Shown piece by piece: positions 32,131 through 43,930 of a DNA stretch of 64,000 nt. The position numbers and the translations under genes are program-made. The notes beneath the pieces were generated by a model. It was not told where the DNA came from, searched no databases, and worked only from the letters and a program-made list of their open reading frames with translations. Location of the stretch: the NCBI GenBank assembly GCA_034401135.1, contig JAWZSP010000003.1:3596001-3660000 (forward strand), in the 5' to 3' direction. Each line of letters opens with the position of its first letter. Within the stretch, counting starts at the first letter, position 1. This DNA is from Volutella citrinella. Its lineage: Eukaryota > Ascomycota > Sordariomycetes > Hypocreales > Nectriaceae.

Positions 32131-34770
32131 ATGGCCTACCGTGATGAGTCGGGCCGCCAGGCCTCTGATCCCTACGAACCCTACCGATCTTCTCAATACC
32201 AAACCTCTGCGAGCGCTGCCCCCGGCTTGACGTCTCCGGACCACACCCTCCACCACTCCGTTTCCGCCCTCAGCATCCACGGGGCGACGTCGTCGAATGC
32301 TTACAACGACTATGCGACGAGACCGCCGCTCCAAGGCCGCGAGTCGATGGTTTCGTTGGACTCCCATGTCGGCGGGTTCAATGTAATCAGTCCCGTCAGT
32401 CCTACCGAACCCACCCATGGCGGCCACACATATTCCCCAGCGGCAACCTGGGCCGGGACTTTCAATTACTCCGGCTCCTCGGGGGGATCTTATACACCAG
32501 TTGCGGCCCCGGAGCCACCACCCTCAAGTGGCCCTCCAAGGAACAGTCGGTTCGGCGGTTTTTCGTCCTTTAGGCGGCCTGCCCACGAGAGGATTGATGA
32601 GGAGGGCGCCTATGGCCTCTCTCTCTTGCAATCGGCAGCCCCCATGGGGGGCGCGCCTCAGCATCCTACAATTCCGGAGGACGACATTGCCCCCGGAATC
32701 GACCTGTCCGCCACGTTGGGGCCCATGACATCTCAAGACGAAGACTTTATGAGGAAGCTGCAGGAACAGGAAGCCCAGGGAAACCTGACGGGTGGGCTGG
32801 GCGCCGGATTCAGACCGGAAACGAGGGTTCGGGATGCCGACTTGCTCGCTGCTCCTACGACCCTCCAGCGTGGATTGTCTAGATCGTTTACTAGGCGTCT
32901 AACCACGAAGAAGCCAGGACGTGCAGAAACAATACGCCACAGGGGCCAGGACGAGGCCAATCGACGAGGCGAGGTGATTGAAGTCATCCTCGAGGACGAG
33001 CCAGCAGGGGCCGACCTGAGCAACATGGAAGGCCCACAAACCATGGTGAATGCCGAGTGGCGCCAGTCGACATTCCCGGCCAAGGAGGCCAAGACGGAGA
33101 TTTTCTACCCCCAGCCCAATTGGAAGCCGATTGCTATGAGGTGGCCGTACTTGACGTGGATAGTCTTCCTCTCCGTTGCCCTAGCCGGAACACAGGAGTT
33201 CTTCTACCAGAAGTACAATAAAGCCAGCCCCATCCTGAAATTCAAGACCCCGCAGGACGTCGACCCGGGCCTGTACTTTGTCGTCAAGTTCTTCCCGACG
33301 TTGGCTGCGGTGACGTACGGCGTCTTCTGGCAGTTTACAGACTTCGAGGTTCGCCGCCTGGAGGCCTACTACCAGTTGTCCAAGCCCGACGGAGCTCTTG
33401 CTTCCAAGTCCATCAACGCAGACTACGTGACGAGTCTCAGCATCTGGAAGCCGTTTCGGGCCATCCGACTGGGCCACTACGCGGTCGCGCTGTCATCCAT
33501 TGCATCCACCTTGGCCGTTTCCCTGGTGCCGACGTTCGCTGCGGCTTCTGTCGTCCTGAGCCCAAGCCGCAAGGAGCGGATGGAAAACCCCGACCGGTAC
33601 AAGGAGATCAGCTTCGCACCAGTGTGGTCGAGGCTGCTGTCTGGAACCCTGCTGCTGTGCGCTTGTCTCGGAGCGGGACTCTTCTACGTGCTGCAGAAAC
33701 GACGATCTGGCTTGGTGGCCGACGTCCGCGGCATCGCTGGCCTGGCTTCCATGGCCGTCGTGAGCCACATTCTGATGGACTTTAAAGATATGGATACTGC
33801 TACGCACAGCGATATTCACCAGAAACTGAAGCGGCGCCGTTATATGCTGCGAAACTCTTCCTTGGCACCATACGACGGAAGCACTGCGTCGCTGCGTGAC
33901 GACAAGGAGCTGGACGACGGCGCCCATCTGTCGCAGAATCCCCATCCCCTCATGCTGCGTCCGATGGGCATGCTGCCTTACATGATAGGCCTCCTCGCTT
34001 TTGCCATCTTTGTCCCGACTGTGCTATTCACGGATGCGTATGTCATCACCGACAAAGCCGCCTGGTCCGTCACCGCTCTAGCTGTCGTCCTGAAGATGTG
34101 CTGGGGTGCCTTGGAGACGGCGGTTCGTGTCATGGAGCCTTATTACATCTTGTCGAAGCGACACGCGCCGGCAAAGACGCTCACACTTGATTATACTGCG
34201 CTGCCTTTCGGATACATGCCCATACGGGCATTGCTGAATGGCCACTTCTTGGTCTTCTTTGTTGGCTTCGGAAGTGTCATGGCCGAGTTCCTTACCATTA
34301 TGGTGACGAGTTTGGCCACGGCCTTTTCAGGCAGCTTCAAGCTCGAGGACATTAATGATCTGGACAAGGAACTATTGAAATCTGGCGTCGAGACTCAGCT
34401 GTCCTTTTCAGTGTCGCTGGGCATCACTCTCTTCATGCTCCTGTACATGTTCATTGTCGCCCTGACCGTCTTTGTCCGGCGACGACATCCATTCCTACCA
34501 CGACAGCCCAACACGATTTCGTCGATTCTCGCATACATTCACCAGAGCAAGATGTTGTACAACTTTGTGGGTACATCCAAGTTGACGTCGTCCCAAATGA
34601 GCAAAAAGCTGGACGACGGAAGTACGTACGGCCTGGGTTGGTTCACCGGAAGAGATGGCAAGACACATTGTGGTGTGGACCAAGAGGAGCTCAAAAGTAG
34701 TTATAAGCATGGGCATCTGCAGACGAGCACAAACAACCCATGGGAAACGCAGTGGGATAGGTTGGATTAA
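32131..34770 (+). CDS. DUF3433 multi-TM membrane protein
   Basis: Single exon, 879 residues. Residues 1-300 are a polar, Ser/Pro-rich, probably cytoplasmic N-terminus (MAYRDESGRQASDPYEPYRS). Two DUF3433-like modules follow. The first begins NWKPIAMRWPYLTWIVFLSV near 330 with AAVTYGVFWQFTDFEVRRLE and EAYYQLSKPDGA. The second starts about residue 610 with LRPMGMLPYMIGLLAFAIFV and contains VMEPYYILSKRHAP. About eight membrane segments are visible. The repeated E-x-Y-Y-x-L-S-K core in each half indicates an internal duplication. The family occurs in Pezizomycotina and has no known biochemical function. The ATG is the first in the frame after the C/T-rich leader. Confidence 0.87.
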   Translation: MAYRDESGRQASDPYEPYRSSQYQTSASAAPGLTSPDHTLHHSVSALSIHGATSSNAYNDYATRPPLQGRESMVSLDSHVGGFNVISPVSPTEPTHGGHTYSPAATWAGTFNYSGSSGGSYTPVAAPEPPPSSGPPRNSRFGGFSSFRRPAHERIDEEGAYGLSLLQSAAPMGGAPQHPTIPEDDIAPGIDLSATLGPMTSQDEDFMRKLQEQEAQGNLTGGLGAGFRPETRVRDADLLAAPTTLQRGLSRSFTRRLTTKKPGRAETIRHRGQDEANRRGEVIEVILEDEPAGADLSNMEGPQTMVNAEWRQSTFPAKEAKTEIFYPQPNWKPIAMRWPYLTWIVFLSVALAGTQEFFYQKYNKASPILKFKTPQDVDPGLYFVVKFFPTLAAVTYGVFWQFTDFEVRRLEAYYQLSKPDGALASKSINADYVTSLSIWKPFRAIRLGHYAVALSSIASTLAVSLVPTFAAASVVLSPSRKERMENPDRYKEISFAPVWSRLLSGTLLLCACLGAGLFYVLQKRRSGLVADVRGIAGLASMAVVSHILMDFKDMDTATHSDIHQKLKRRRYMLRNSSLAPYDGSTASLRDDKELDDGAHLSQNPHPLMLRPMGMLPYMIGLLAFAIFVPTVLFTDAYVITDKAAWSVTALAVVLKMCWGALETAVRVMEPYYILSKRHAPAKTLTLDYTALPFGYMPIRALLNGHFLVFFVGFGSVMAEFLTIMVTSLATAFSGSFKLEDINDLDKELLKSGVETQLSFSVSLGITLFMLLYMFIVALTVFVRRRHPFLPRQPNTISSILAYIHQSKMLYNFVGTSKLTSSQMSKKLDDGSTYGLGWFTGRDGKTHCGVDQEELKSSYKHGHLQTSTNNPWETQWDRLD

Positions 34771-37700
34771 TTAACGACTACGAACCTCCGGACTCTAGAC
34801 TGGGGGATACGATTGGGTAACTGGGTGACACGCATAGAGGCGTTCATGGTGGTTTAAGACATGGATACGTATTGTAATGGCTTGGCTACCTAGACATTAG
34901 GGAAACAAACATGTCACTGAGACGCATTAAAGGGACTGGACAGATCTGAAACGTGAGCGACGGGATGGCGCTATGCCGGCAGAGCTGAAGCAAGTCACCA
35001 TGCGAACCTGCTACAACGAGCGAGCCCACCAGCCGATTCCGAGGCGTCGCATATGCGGTTGTCCTTTTGTTGAGAAGGTCTTGGTGTACGTCTCGAAATT
35101 GCACGATGCCCGTCCCAGGTGTGGATCAATCTAGCAACAGGATCGACGAATCTCGCACACTTGTAGCAAAGCGGATCGTCGGCTCCTGTCTCTAGCAACA
35201 AAGGAATTGATTGACGTGAGTGGCCCTGCGAGGGGAGCGACAAAGTGACGCGCGGACGAGCTCTCCTTGGAGGGTCCAATTTATTCTCTGCCAAGCGCAT
35301 CTGAATCTGCGCCCTGGTTTGCCCAGGGCGTCTGAGCCAGTGCCGATGACGCTGCGACTTGTGGGCTTTGTATCAGAATAATGGGGATGCACGGGGGACG
35401 TGTCAATGCAACACATAGCGGTGGGTGCTGCGGGTCTAGCGACACTGGCCCGAGCTGTATTGAGTTCTGGAGGATCGGATGAATGAATGATCTAACGTTC
35501 CTACGCACTTTGTTTGATGCTGAGCGATCAATAGCAGCTTGCTTGCCTTACTATTGGGCGCTATGAACGCTATTGAATTCGAATTCAGCGCAAGTCGCAC
35601 GATGTTGCGTTGCGGCATTCGTAGACTCCACATTTGGGCATGAATAATTGGCGACTATCGAAACGGCGACTCTCAGCTTCACACACCATCCGGGAGTCGC
35701 CCAGTGGACTGCTCAATTGGAACGGTCACAGTCGGCGATGACAACGAACAGTATCAGCTGCGCGTCAACATTGGATGGGACCTTATTCAATCCCCGGCAC
35801 TAGAAATTGGGTTCGACCTTACAAGCCTGTCAGACGCTGCTTACTCTATTTTAGTACTTTTGCGCCCAACGTACGGAGTACCCGGATTCGGGGTTGTGGA
35901 CGTGAGGGGCATCAGTATCCGTCAGCAGTGAGATTTGGAAACACGATTATTGAATGGCATTCTTGCCGTTGCCATGACTTCTTTATTCCATTCCGAACCT
36001 GTCCTGTGTCGGGATAGTGGGCGTTGCGGAAGCGCCGCCAATAGTACAGTACGACCAAGGCTGGTCAGTGGGCATCTAAATTTATAGTGGCGACTACGTA
36101 ACCGCGCATCTGGGCGGCGCATAAGTTTTATACGGCCCGGTTCGAACTTGTCGTCGATACGAGCGGTTGGCGCCTCGAGCCAAAAGGGGCCGGCAGCTCG
36201 CCGTTCCGCGTTGACGTGTGACGGCGATGACACAGACAGAGGTCGCGACCGTTTGGGCTTCTCGAACGCGCAAAGTCTCGTGCGCCTCGTGGACAGAATT
36301 GATGGAGTTGGAGGGGGGTTGGTTGCGGCACGAGCCTTTTGTCAAGTGACAGGCCTCCCGCCAGGGCATACGGCCTGCTTCGTGTTCTGAACTTCTGAAA
36401 GAAGAACAAGGACGTCAGGGGGTGCCCCCCGACAGAGTGCGCTTCGGGGGCCAAGTGTGGGTGTGAGTGGGCGCACCTGAGAACGGATACGTACTTTGGC
36501 TCTGGCAGCGCGTTCACCAGGAATTGATTGAGGCTGTGCAAGCCTCCCCGTGGACAATTCTGGGTCTTTGGCAAATTAGCTCTCCGGCGGATGGGGAACG
36601 ACACGACGACAGGTCGACGACGGGCGGCAATGCGAATCACCATTCAACAGGTATTCCAGCCCAGTACCTTAGACAAATGAATGCCCAGCTCGACGGCTGC
36701 CAATCGATGCCAAGGCCTGGGTGGGCAAGTCACCCTGCAGACAGCCACAGGAAAGAAATGCTGCCAGCCGAGGTGGCCGGAGGAGGGCAACGAACATGCC
36801 ACAGACAAACACCCACGCCTGGCGCCCTGCCACTGTAGTACGGATACGCATGCGCTGGTTTGTGTGTGCTGGTTGTGGCCATGACACACCCGTTCCCGTT
36901 CTAGATCGGCAACCACCAACCACTCATGAATAAAGGTACAATGCATGCGACAGTGTAGTGTTGCCGTGTCCGCGCCGCACTACAGCTGAAGCACTGAATT
37001 GCGCACAACGTGCGACGGTCGTCATGGCCCAGCCCACAATGCACACAATGCCATACCACCAAATTAATTACGTCGTAACTGTGATACGCGGTACCGGGAC
37101 GTACGTATTTCATCGACAGCCGCCATCGTCGTGTCCCTCGTACTAGCCTGCCGGCGCTGGCGAACGAAGTCGGGCTGGCTGGGCACCGGATCAGGGGCCC
37201 TGAGGGGCCCATCCATCGTATCCCGGTGGTTGTGGTGGTGGTGAGAGGGCCAAGTACCACTTGTTAGGACGGATACGAGATCGCCATCCCTGACGGCTCT
37301 AGCGGCGTTGTCTGGGACCTCGGGCCCGCGAGATGGGACGCCTGCATTCCAGGTACTGCACAGCCTTCGGGCCACGACGCCCTGGGCGGCTGGTCAAGAC
37401 ATGCTATCACCAGTACCACGAGTGTGACGGGGACCTGGTGGGCTCGCTGCTGGCTGGGCGGGTTGGCGGGTTGGCGGGCACAGAGGGTTGCGTAATTTAC
37501 CATTCCCAGCGGAGGCTTACTGGCTTGGCCGCGAGGCCGGGCAGGCTTGGAACCGACCTGAAGCGGGATGTGCACCTGCAAGGTCGCCGGCTTGTCCCCA
37601 AAGTCTCCTTTCCAGTTGCAGCACAGGCCATGCTTAGTGTGGCAGGGGCTCCACTGCTCTGCAAGGCCCTTGGGCGCTTGGTTGGACCGCGAGGCCTTTC

Positions 37701-38342
37701 AGCGCTACACGACGGGTACCTTGCGGCGCCTGTCAAATGCGTGATGCTTAAAGTTGCCCCTCTGTACCATGCAGCTCCCTGCCTCGCCTTTCCGCCACTC
37801 CCTCCCCTTCCTTCCCTTCCCGGATTCACTCATGCCTTAGTAACCAAAACCTGCTGGCCGTTGCTCCCTTTCTGCTCCCCTTCACCCCCCACACACCTTC
37901 GTCCCCAGCCATCATCACCGCGCGACTTTGACAGCCGGCCAGTCCATCGACAACGACGACAAGCCGACCGCACCTACGCCCCGTTGCGGAGAGGATTTCT
38001 CCCTCGACCATTCGCTACCACGCCCTTTCTTTCTCTTCGCCGCCAGCCCCTGTTTTCTACCTAATTCTCGCCATTTTGGCTGCTTCCGCCGCCTCCGCTC
38101 GCTCGCCTGCTCTCTCGTTGAATCGAAGACCAACCACGTCACGCTTTGGAAGTGACGACCTCCCGCAAGCCCTCTCTACCGGTACCAAATCGACTGATTC
38201 CCAATCTCGATTTGTGCCGTGGACACTCCGAGGCCGACTCTGACTACCCACTCAACCGTCTACATCGACTGCACGACAAGTTCTCGAATTCCGAGGCCCA
38301 ACACGATCCCTGTTGTGGACCAAGAAAACCCGTACCTTCGCG
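34771..38342. other. Long spacer of 3.6 kb upstream of the flavin carrier gene
   Basis: The longest gap between firmly called genes. It includes one protein-like orphan frame (35644-35931), a short perfect inverted repeat (35665-35672 with 35694-35701) and, in the last 600 bp, strongly pyrimidine-rich DNA that is probably promoter and leader of the next gene. Other open frames here look like chance. Confidence 0.45.
35644..35931 (+). pseudogene. Orphan protein-like open frame, possible gene relic
   Basis: A frame of 95 codons between stops lacks an in-frame ATG near its 5' end. Its translation looks coding rather than random: SIGTVTVGDDNEQYQLRVNI, then GWDLIQSPALEIGFDL, and PGFGVVDVRGISIRQQ before TGA. 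The pattern of alternating hydrophobic residues suggests a beta-sandwich such as a secreted or carbohydrate-binding domain. No upstream exon could be joined with confidence. It may be the last exon of an undetected gene or a fragment left by gene loss. I do not recognise the family. Confidence 0.3.
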
Positions 38343-40702
38343 ATGTGGTCTGCATTAAAGCCACTGCCAATTCTGGCGGCGGCTTTGGCCGCTTTGGTCG
38401 CCCCGGCGGCTGCAAAGAAGCTCGACAAGGACGACGGTCGCCGACTCGTCTCAACCTCTCTGAACCCTTGCCCCGACTTCGACTCGTCGGGCTTTGAAGC
38501 CCAGCTCTTCGACGTTAAGCTCACCCCATGGAACGAAAGTGCCGAGGCCCAGGTTCTCGCCACGTCAACTGTCGAAGGCAAAGTTTTGTTCGACGTGAGA
38601 GTCGACGCGTACGGCCTGGACATCTTCAAGAAAATCTTCGACCCTTGCGACAAGAACTCGGGTCTAGGTGAAGCAGGTAAAGGTCTGGCAGGTCTTTGCC
38701 CCATGGTATCAGGAAAGCTAGACATTCCGTTCTCAATTCCCATGGGTGAGAGCGCCTTCAACGCCATTCCCGGCATCGCTTTCTCTGTTCCCGACCTGGA
38801 TGCGACCGTTCGTGTCTACATCAATCTCACATCAACTCGCGAGGCTGTCGCTTGCGTCGAGGCCAATATTTCCAATGGAAAGACAGTCGACTTGATTGGT
38901 GTCAAGTGGGCTACCGCCATCATTGCTGGCCTTGGTCTGCTGGCATCTGGCATTGTCTCTGGTCTGGGCCACTCAAACGCTGCGGCCCACGTTGCTTCCA
39001 GCGCTTTGTCTCTTTTCAGCTTTTTCCAGGCGCAAGCCGTCATTGGATTGACCAGCGTGGACCTTCCTCCGATTGTCTCTGCCTGGACCCAGGACTTCCA
39101 GTGGTCGATGGGCATCATCCGCGTTGGCTTCATCCAGGATATCTGCACCTGGTATCAGCGAGCGACTGGAGGCACCCCCGCTAAGATCATCGGCCTCACC
39201 ACCGCCTCAGTTCAAGTTCAAAGGCGTTCGCTGGAGGCGCTGGATGCTGGTGTCAGCCTGTTCAAGAGGGCAGCCGCCATGGCCCCCCCGGTCCTGACCA
39301 ACGCGCTAGCGAAGCGTGCCAACATCAAAACGGATACGGGAAGCTACATCGTCTATGGAATCCAGCGTGTTGCCTACAAGGCGCGGATTGAAACGACCAA
39401 TCTTTTCATGACTGGTCTCATTTTCCTGGTCATTTTCTACCTGCTCACAGTTTTGGCAACCCTTGCCTTCAAGGGTTTCTGCGAGTTGGCTGCCAAGCAG
39501 AAGTGGATCGACGGCGACAAATTCCTCGAGTTCCGCAACGGCTGGTTGACCGTCCTGAAGGGAATTCTCTTCCGTGTTACGCTGATTGGCTTCCCCCAGA
39601 TGTCAATTCTGTGTCTGTGGGAGTTCACCCAGGTCGACTCTCCCGCCGAGGTCGTACTTGCAGTCTTCTTCTTTTTCGGATCTGCCTTCGTCTTGGGATT
39701 CGGTGCGTGGAAGGTCATCACCATTGCCCGACGCTCCGTTGCCATGCACCGCAACCCAGCCTACATTCTCTTCTCGGATCCCCAGGCGCTCAACAAGTGG
39801 GGATTCCTCTACGTCCAGTTCCGCGCCTCGGCATACTACTACATTGTCCCCGTCCTGGCCTACATGGTCATCAAGGGCATGTTTGTTGCCTTTGGTCAGC
39901 ACAAGCCGATTGCCATTGTCATTGGCTTCCTCATCACCGACGCTGGTGCTTTGATCGCCGCCTCCGTTCTTCGTCCTTGGATGGACAAGAGCACAAACTC
40001 GTTCAACATTGCTATTTATGCCATGAACTTCCTCAACGCTGTTTTCCTTCTTCTCTTCGACAACGTCTTCGGAATGCCCAAGCTCGGCATGGGAATTTGC
40101 GGTGTCATCTTCTTCGCCATCAATGCCATCTTCGCCCTGGTCCTCCTCATCATGGTTCTCGCCTCGACCGCTTTCGTCTTCTTCCGAAAGAACCCCGACG
40201 CCAGATACCAGTTCATGGCCGACGATCGTGCCTCATTCATGAAGTCGCAGACGCAGCTCAACACTACCACTGAGCTCGACGCTCTGGCAGCCACGGCGCG
40301 AGGCGACAAGGCCGGCTACGGCAAGTCCCACATGGACCTCGACGAGGACGAGTCGCTGTCGTCGGAGGACATGCGACGCCGCCATGAGATGGTCAACCAA
40401 TCGCAGGCCTCTTTCCACAACAACGCCGCTCCGCGATCCCCGATCAACCCATCCATGCCCATGTTCCCGGCCGGCCAACGCCCCGAGAGCCCCTTCCGCA
40501 CCGCCTCGCCTGCGTCTTACAACCAGTCCAACTCGTCTATTCACCAGCAGCGCATGCACAACAATGCTAGCCCAGCTGGTCCTGGCGCATACCGAGCTCA
40601 GAACAACGCTAGGTAGACTACCTCGACTTGTATGCAGTGATGTGAGGAGAAGCTAACTTCGTGTATAGTCCCTGGCAACGAGGTGCCGGCTACGACCACT
40701 AA
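38343..40702 (+). CDS. FLC-family flavin carrier / TRP-like membrane protein
   Basis: Two exons (38343-40612, 40669-40702) give 767 residues. A signal peptide (MWSALKPLPILAAALAALVA) precedes an ML-like lipid-binding lumenal domain (about 25-190, with CPDFDSSGFEAQLFDVKLTP). A TRP-like polytopic domain of about nine membrane segments follows (NLFMTGLIFLVIFYLLTVLA, FPQMSILCLWEFTQVDSP, YVQFRASAYYYIVPVLAYMV), then a hydrophilic cytoplasmic tail with Ser/Pro clusters. The terminal exon supplies only SPWQRGAGYDH, a tail I expect in fungal FLC proteins, which supports the 56-bp intron. Yeast Flc1-3 act in FAD transport into the ER, calcium homeostasis and cell-wall integrity. The ATG at 38343 is the first in frame. 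Confidence 0.89.
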
Positions 40703-41563
40703 TTGGTGACACAATCAGACTCTCTTTTGCGACAATAGCGACGAATACCCAGAATGTGCTGTGCCCGCGAGAGAGCGGGAGCATCACTCTGTGCCTCGCC
40801 GGCACAGAGGATGTTAGACAGCCGAGGAGCGTTTTATAATCGTATCAGACATGAGCAGGTTGCGTGCCGTGCCTAGAACTACGAAGAGTCAGCTCGTCAA
40901 GAGGAGATTTAGAGAGCCATTTTACCTATGTTATTATTTGCTTTATCGAAAGCATGACGATGGCGTCTGCAACGAAACGGCGTTGGCGAACATTGAAACC
41001 CACCGACTGGAATGAGTTTTTTGCTTTGTTGTATATAAATCATATTGGGAATGGATTGGATCCAGAGGGGAAATATCTATTTACATGATCGAGTTTTCTC
41101 GGTTGCGTCGGCCAGTGGGGAGCAGATGGCCTGAAACAAACCCGACCAGGTGCAGCGGGGACGCGCAGCCTCAAGTAGCACATTTGGTACACAAGAATTC
41201 ATTAAATTTGTTATTACGTCTCGGCTTGAAGTGAAGCTGCCTGTGTGCTTTTGTCAGGATGGCGCACCTGTGATAACTGGTTTTACTTGATCTTCACGGC
41301 CACGCAGTAATATGCCGGCCAGGGCCAAGGACTTTGCAAAACGAAAACTTCTCCCTAGTATACCCCAAAGGAAATTCAGGCACGCGACAAAGGAAATGGA
41401 AAAAGAAAGAAAGAGGAAGAAGAACAAGAAGAAAAGAAAGGAGTAATATAGAAACGGTTGAAACGCCGACAATTCCAGCTTGCCCTACCCCCAACGCCTC
41501 CGTGCATCCTACAATCCGCCCCCCCCTTGTGTTGCCCTCGTTTTATTTTTGTCGAGTACACGC
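40703..41563. other. Intergenic, convergent 3' regions
   Basis: About 860 bp between the flavin carrier stop and the wetA stop. An A/G-rich run at about 41395-41450 reads as a C/T-rich stretch on the wetA strand. No gene is seen. Confidence 0.45.
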
Positions 41564-42359
41564 TCAAAAGGCAAAGCCCTGCTCCATCAACTTGTCAACG
41601 TCCCCGCCGGCGGCTTGGACCGCCTTCATGGCCGCCTCGCTCAAGCGGCGGCGGCGCTCCATGGCCTCACGCTCCCTTCTGGCCTTTGTCTTTGAGCTGC
41701 CGCTCGGGGCGACGCCAGTCATGAGCAGGCCGCCGTCGCTGGGGGTGAAGTTGACGAACCCGATGTTGTCTCCGCCGCCGCCGCCGAGGCTCCCGCCACT
41801 GGCGTCACGCCCGCGGCGCTGCTTGCGCATGGCGGTCGGCGTGGTGGGGATGCCGCGGCCAGAGGCGCTCCGGGTGGAGCCAACGGAGCCGCCGGAGCTC
41901 TGCCGGGAGTGGCCCGAAGTCGGCGACGCGGAGGGGGCGCGCGGCCTCCTGCGGGTGGGCGAGCAGGAAAAGTGGCGGGTACCGGAAGAGCGTGCTCTCG
42001 GGCCCCGGTGGTGCTGGCGCTCCGAGGCGGGCGGGATTGGGGGAGGCGGAGGGAGGTATGTCTGGGCATTGAGCGAGATGTCGCTGACCACGGTGGGGCC
42101 GGCGGCTCGGGGCTGGGGCATGTGGATCATGAGCCCGGCGGCGCTGGTGTCTGTCAGGGCCTGGTACTCGTAGGGGAGCTCGGCGTGCTGTGCGTGCATG
42201 GCCAGGTTGAGGCTGGCGTTTCGCTGCTGCTCTGAGTAGTCGTTGCTGCCGTGCTGAGCGTGTGCTTGTGCTTGGGCTTGTGCTTGAGCTTGAGCTTGAG
42301 CGTGGGCGAGGGCCTGGGCTTGCTGCTGGCTCATCAGGCTGGGATCCCACCATCCGGCA

Positions 42360-42394
<35 letters not shown>

Positions 42395-43456
42395 ATGCTG
42401 TTGGTGCTGGACATGCTGCTGGACATGCTGGCTAGCTGCAGTGTAGTCAATATTGCGCCATTGGGGCTCGGAGCCGTTCATGTGGTGCTGTGCCTGGCCT
42501 TGCGATTGCTGCCGCTGCTGGTGTTGCTGCTGCTGCTGCTGGTTCTGTAGAGGCCACCCATTCGCCTGTCCCAGATCCGCAACATCGGTCTGGTGGTACT
42601 GCATCGCCTCTGCCTTTACAACGGGAGAGTCGGCCGGCGTGTGGACGCCGCTGGCGGCCAGGAAACGGAACGGGCCCTGCGAGGGCGGCGGGACTTCGCT
42701 GAAAGGGTCATCGCAGTACCCATGTACAAAGGTGGGATTCTCGGCGTGCCCCGCGGGAGATGAGAAAGAGCCCTGCGAGTGTCCGTTGGCGTACTCGTTG
42801 GGGTGTATCCTCAGGGCAGGGGGCGGGTTGTCCATGGTTGGGGAGCCCGGGCGGTCCATGGCGATGGGCACCGGCTTCTTCGCCTTCCGCAGCATGCCGG
42901 CCTTTCGGATAGTCGACGACAGCGCCTCGACAAACTTGTTCGGTTTCCGGGCTGCCGTGTTCGGGGGCGAGGGCGAACCAGGCCGGCTCGCCGTCACCCT
43001 TTTGGTGGGCGAATGGAGTGAGATGCTCTCGAGCTTAGACAACTCTGTGTCGGAGAGGGACGTTCTTGCCGCGCTCTCGAGCTGAGCCATGTGCTCCTGC
43101 TTTATCAGAGCGTCCCCGGGCGCTCCTGTCGCGAGGGCTAGGTGTCGTGGGTCGATCTCATGTGCTGGGCCTGCCTGTTGTGACATGGTCTGGGCCACCT
43201 GCGAGGTTGAGCAGAGGAAGTCGAAGTCGTCGCCAGACGTGGAGACGCCTGACGACGTCGTTGACGAGCCGGGCTGGTCGAGCAGCAGAGTCGGCATGGA
43301 TGGATCTGGGTTGGCCGGCGGAGCGTCGGCGTCGAAGTCGATGAACTGGCCAAAGAAGTCGTTGTTGGCGTCGATGCCGTCGTCGAGGTCCTGCCAGTAG
43401 AATGCCGCATCGCGGTCTACGGCCTCGACCCGGTACGGCATCGTCCACGAGGCCAT
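41564..43456 (-). CDS. wetA: Developmental regulator WetA (conidial maturation)
   Basis: Single exon, 630 residues. WetA is the last member of the BrlA-AbaA-WetA conidiation cascade and controls spore wall maturation and dormancy. The diagnostic C-terminal domain is intact: FVNFTPSDGGLLMTGVAPSG, then SSKTKARREREAMERRRRL, SEAAMKAVQAAGGDVDKL and EQGF. The N-terminus (AFYWQDLDDGIDANNDFFGQ, FIDFDAD) also fits the family. The middle is low complexity, with two polyQ tracts and a Gln-Ala run (about residues 310-405), encoded by CTG-type repeats on the + strand. A basic Ser/Arg stretch near 485-560 may hold a nuclear signal. The ATG at 43456 is the only sensible start. The upstream region contains candidate AbaA sites. 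Confidence 0.91.
42247..42391 (-). repeat. Polyglutamine and Gln-Ala coding microsatellites in wetA
   Basis: On the + strand ten CTG units run from 42362 to 42391 and encode polyQ on the minus strand. A Gln-Ala/His-Ala dipeptide run is encoded at about 42247-42304. A second CTG tract is near 42521-42540. All stay in frame. Confidence 0.9.
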
Positions 43457-43930
43457 GCTTTGCTCGTGTGCTCGATTGTCGTGGCTGCAATCTGGTGAAG
43501 AAGAGGCCAGGAGGAAGAGACTGTGGTTTCTGAACGAGTGTCGTCGCCGTGATGAATGAGGAGCTTGTCACGGGCGTGCAAGAGAGTGATTGGACGAGGC
43601 ACAGACGAAGAGCAAAGCAGACTCTGGGAGCCGGAGGCGCTAGCGAGCAAAAGAGCGGGCTGAGAGCAAGCAGGTAAAGGGACGAGGCAGTCGCCAGACG
43701 CTCCGGCAGGCGTCGATGGCCAGAGGAAGTATGAGGCCTGACGAAGCCGACGCTCTGGATCTCGGAGGGCTAAAACAACAACAATGCCGATTCACCAGCA
43801 ACCGGCGAGACACGAGGCCTAGCGCCCGAGACGCTACGAATGCTCCCGCCGGCCGTCGCAGCAACGGCTCCAAGGGTCCCAAGGGCTCCTCTGTTGCTCG
43901 AGTTGCCCGGGGGAGGCGACTCGGGCCAGA

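Noticed and set aside
36128..36643. 171-codon minus-strand frame in the long spacer
   Set aside because: Arg/Pro/Ser-rich with no conserved motif, and overlapped by similar chance frames on the other strand.
37333..38064. 243-codon plus-strand frame upstream of the flavin carrier gene
   Set aside because: It has no recognisable domain, is rich in Pro/Leu/Arg, and merges into the pyrimidine-rich leader of the next gene.
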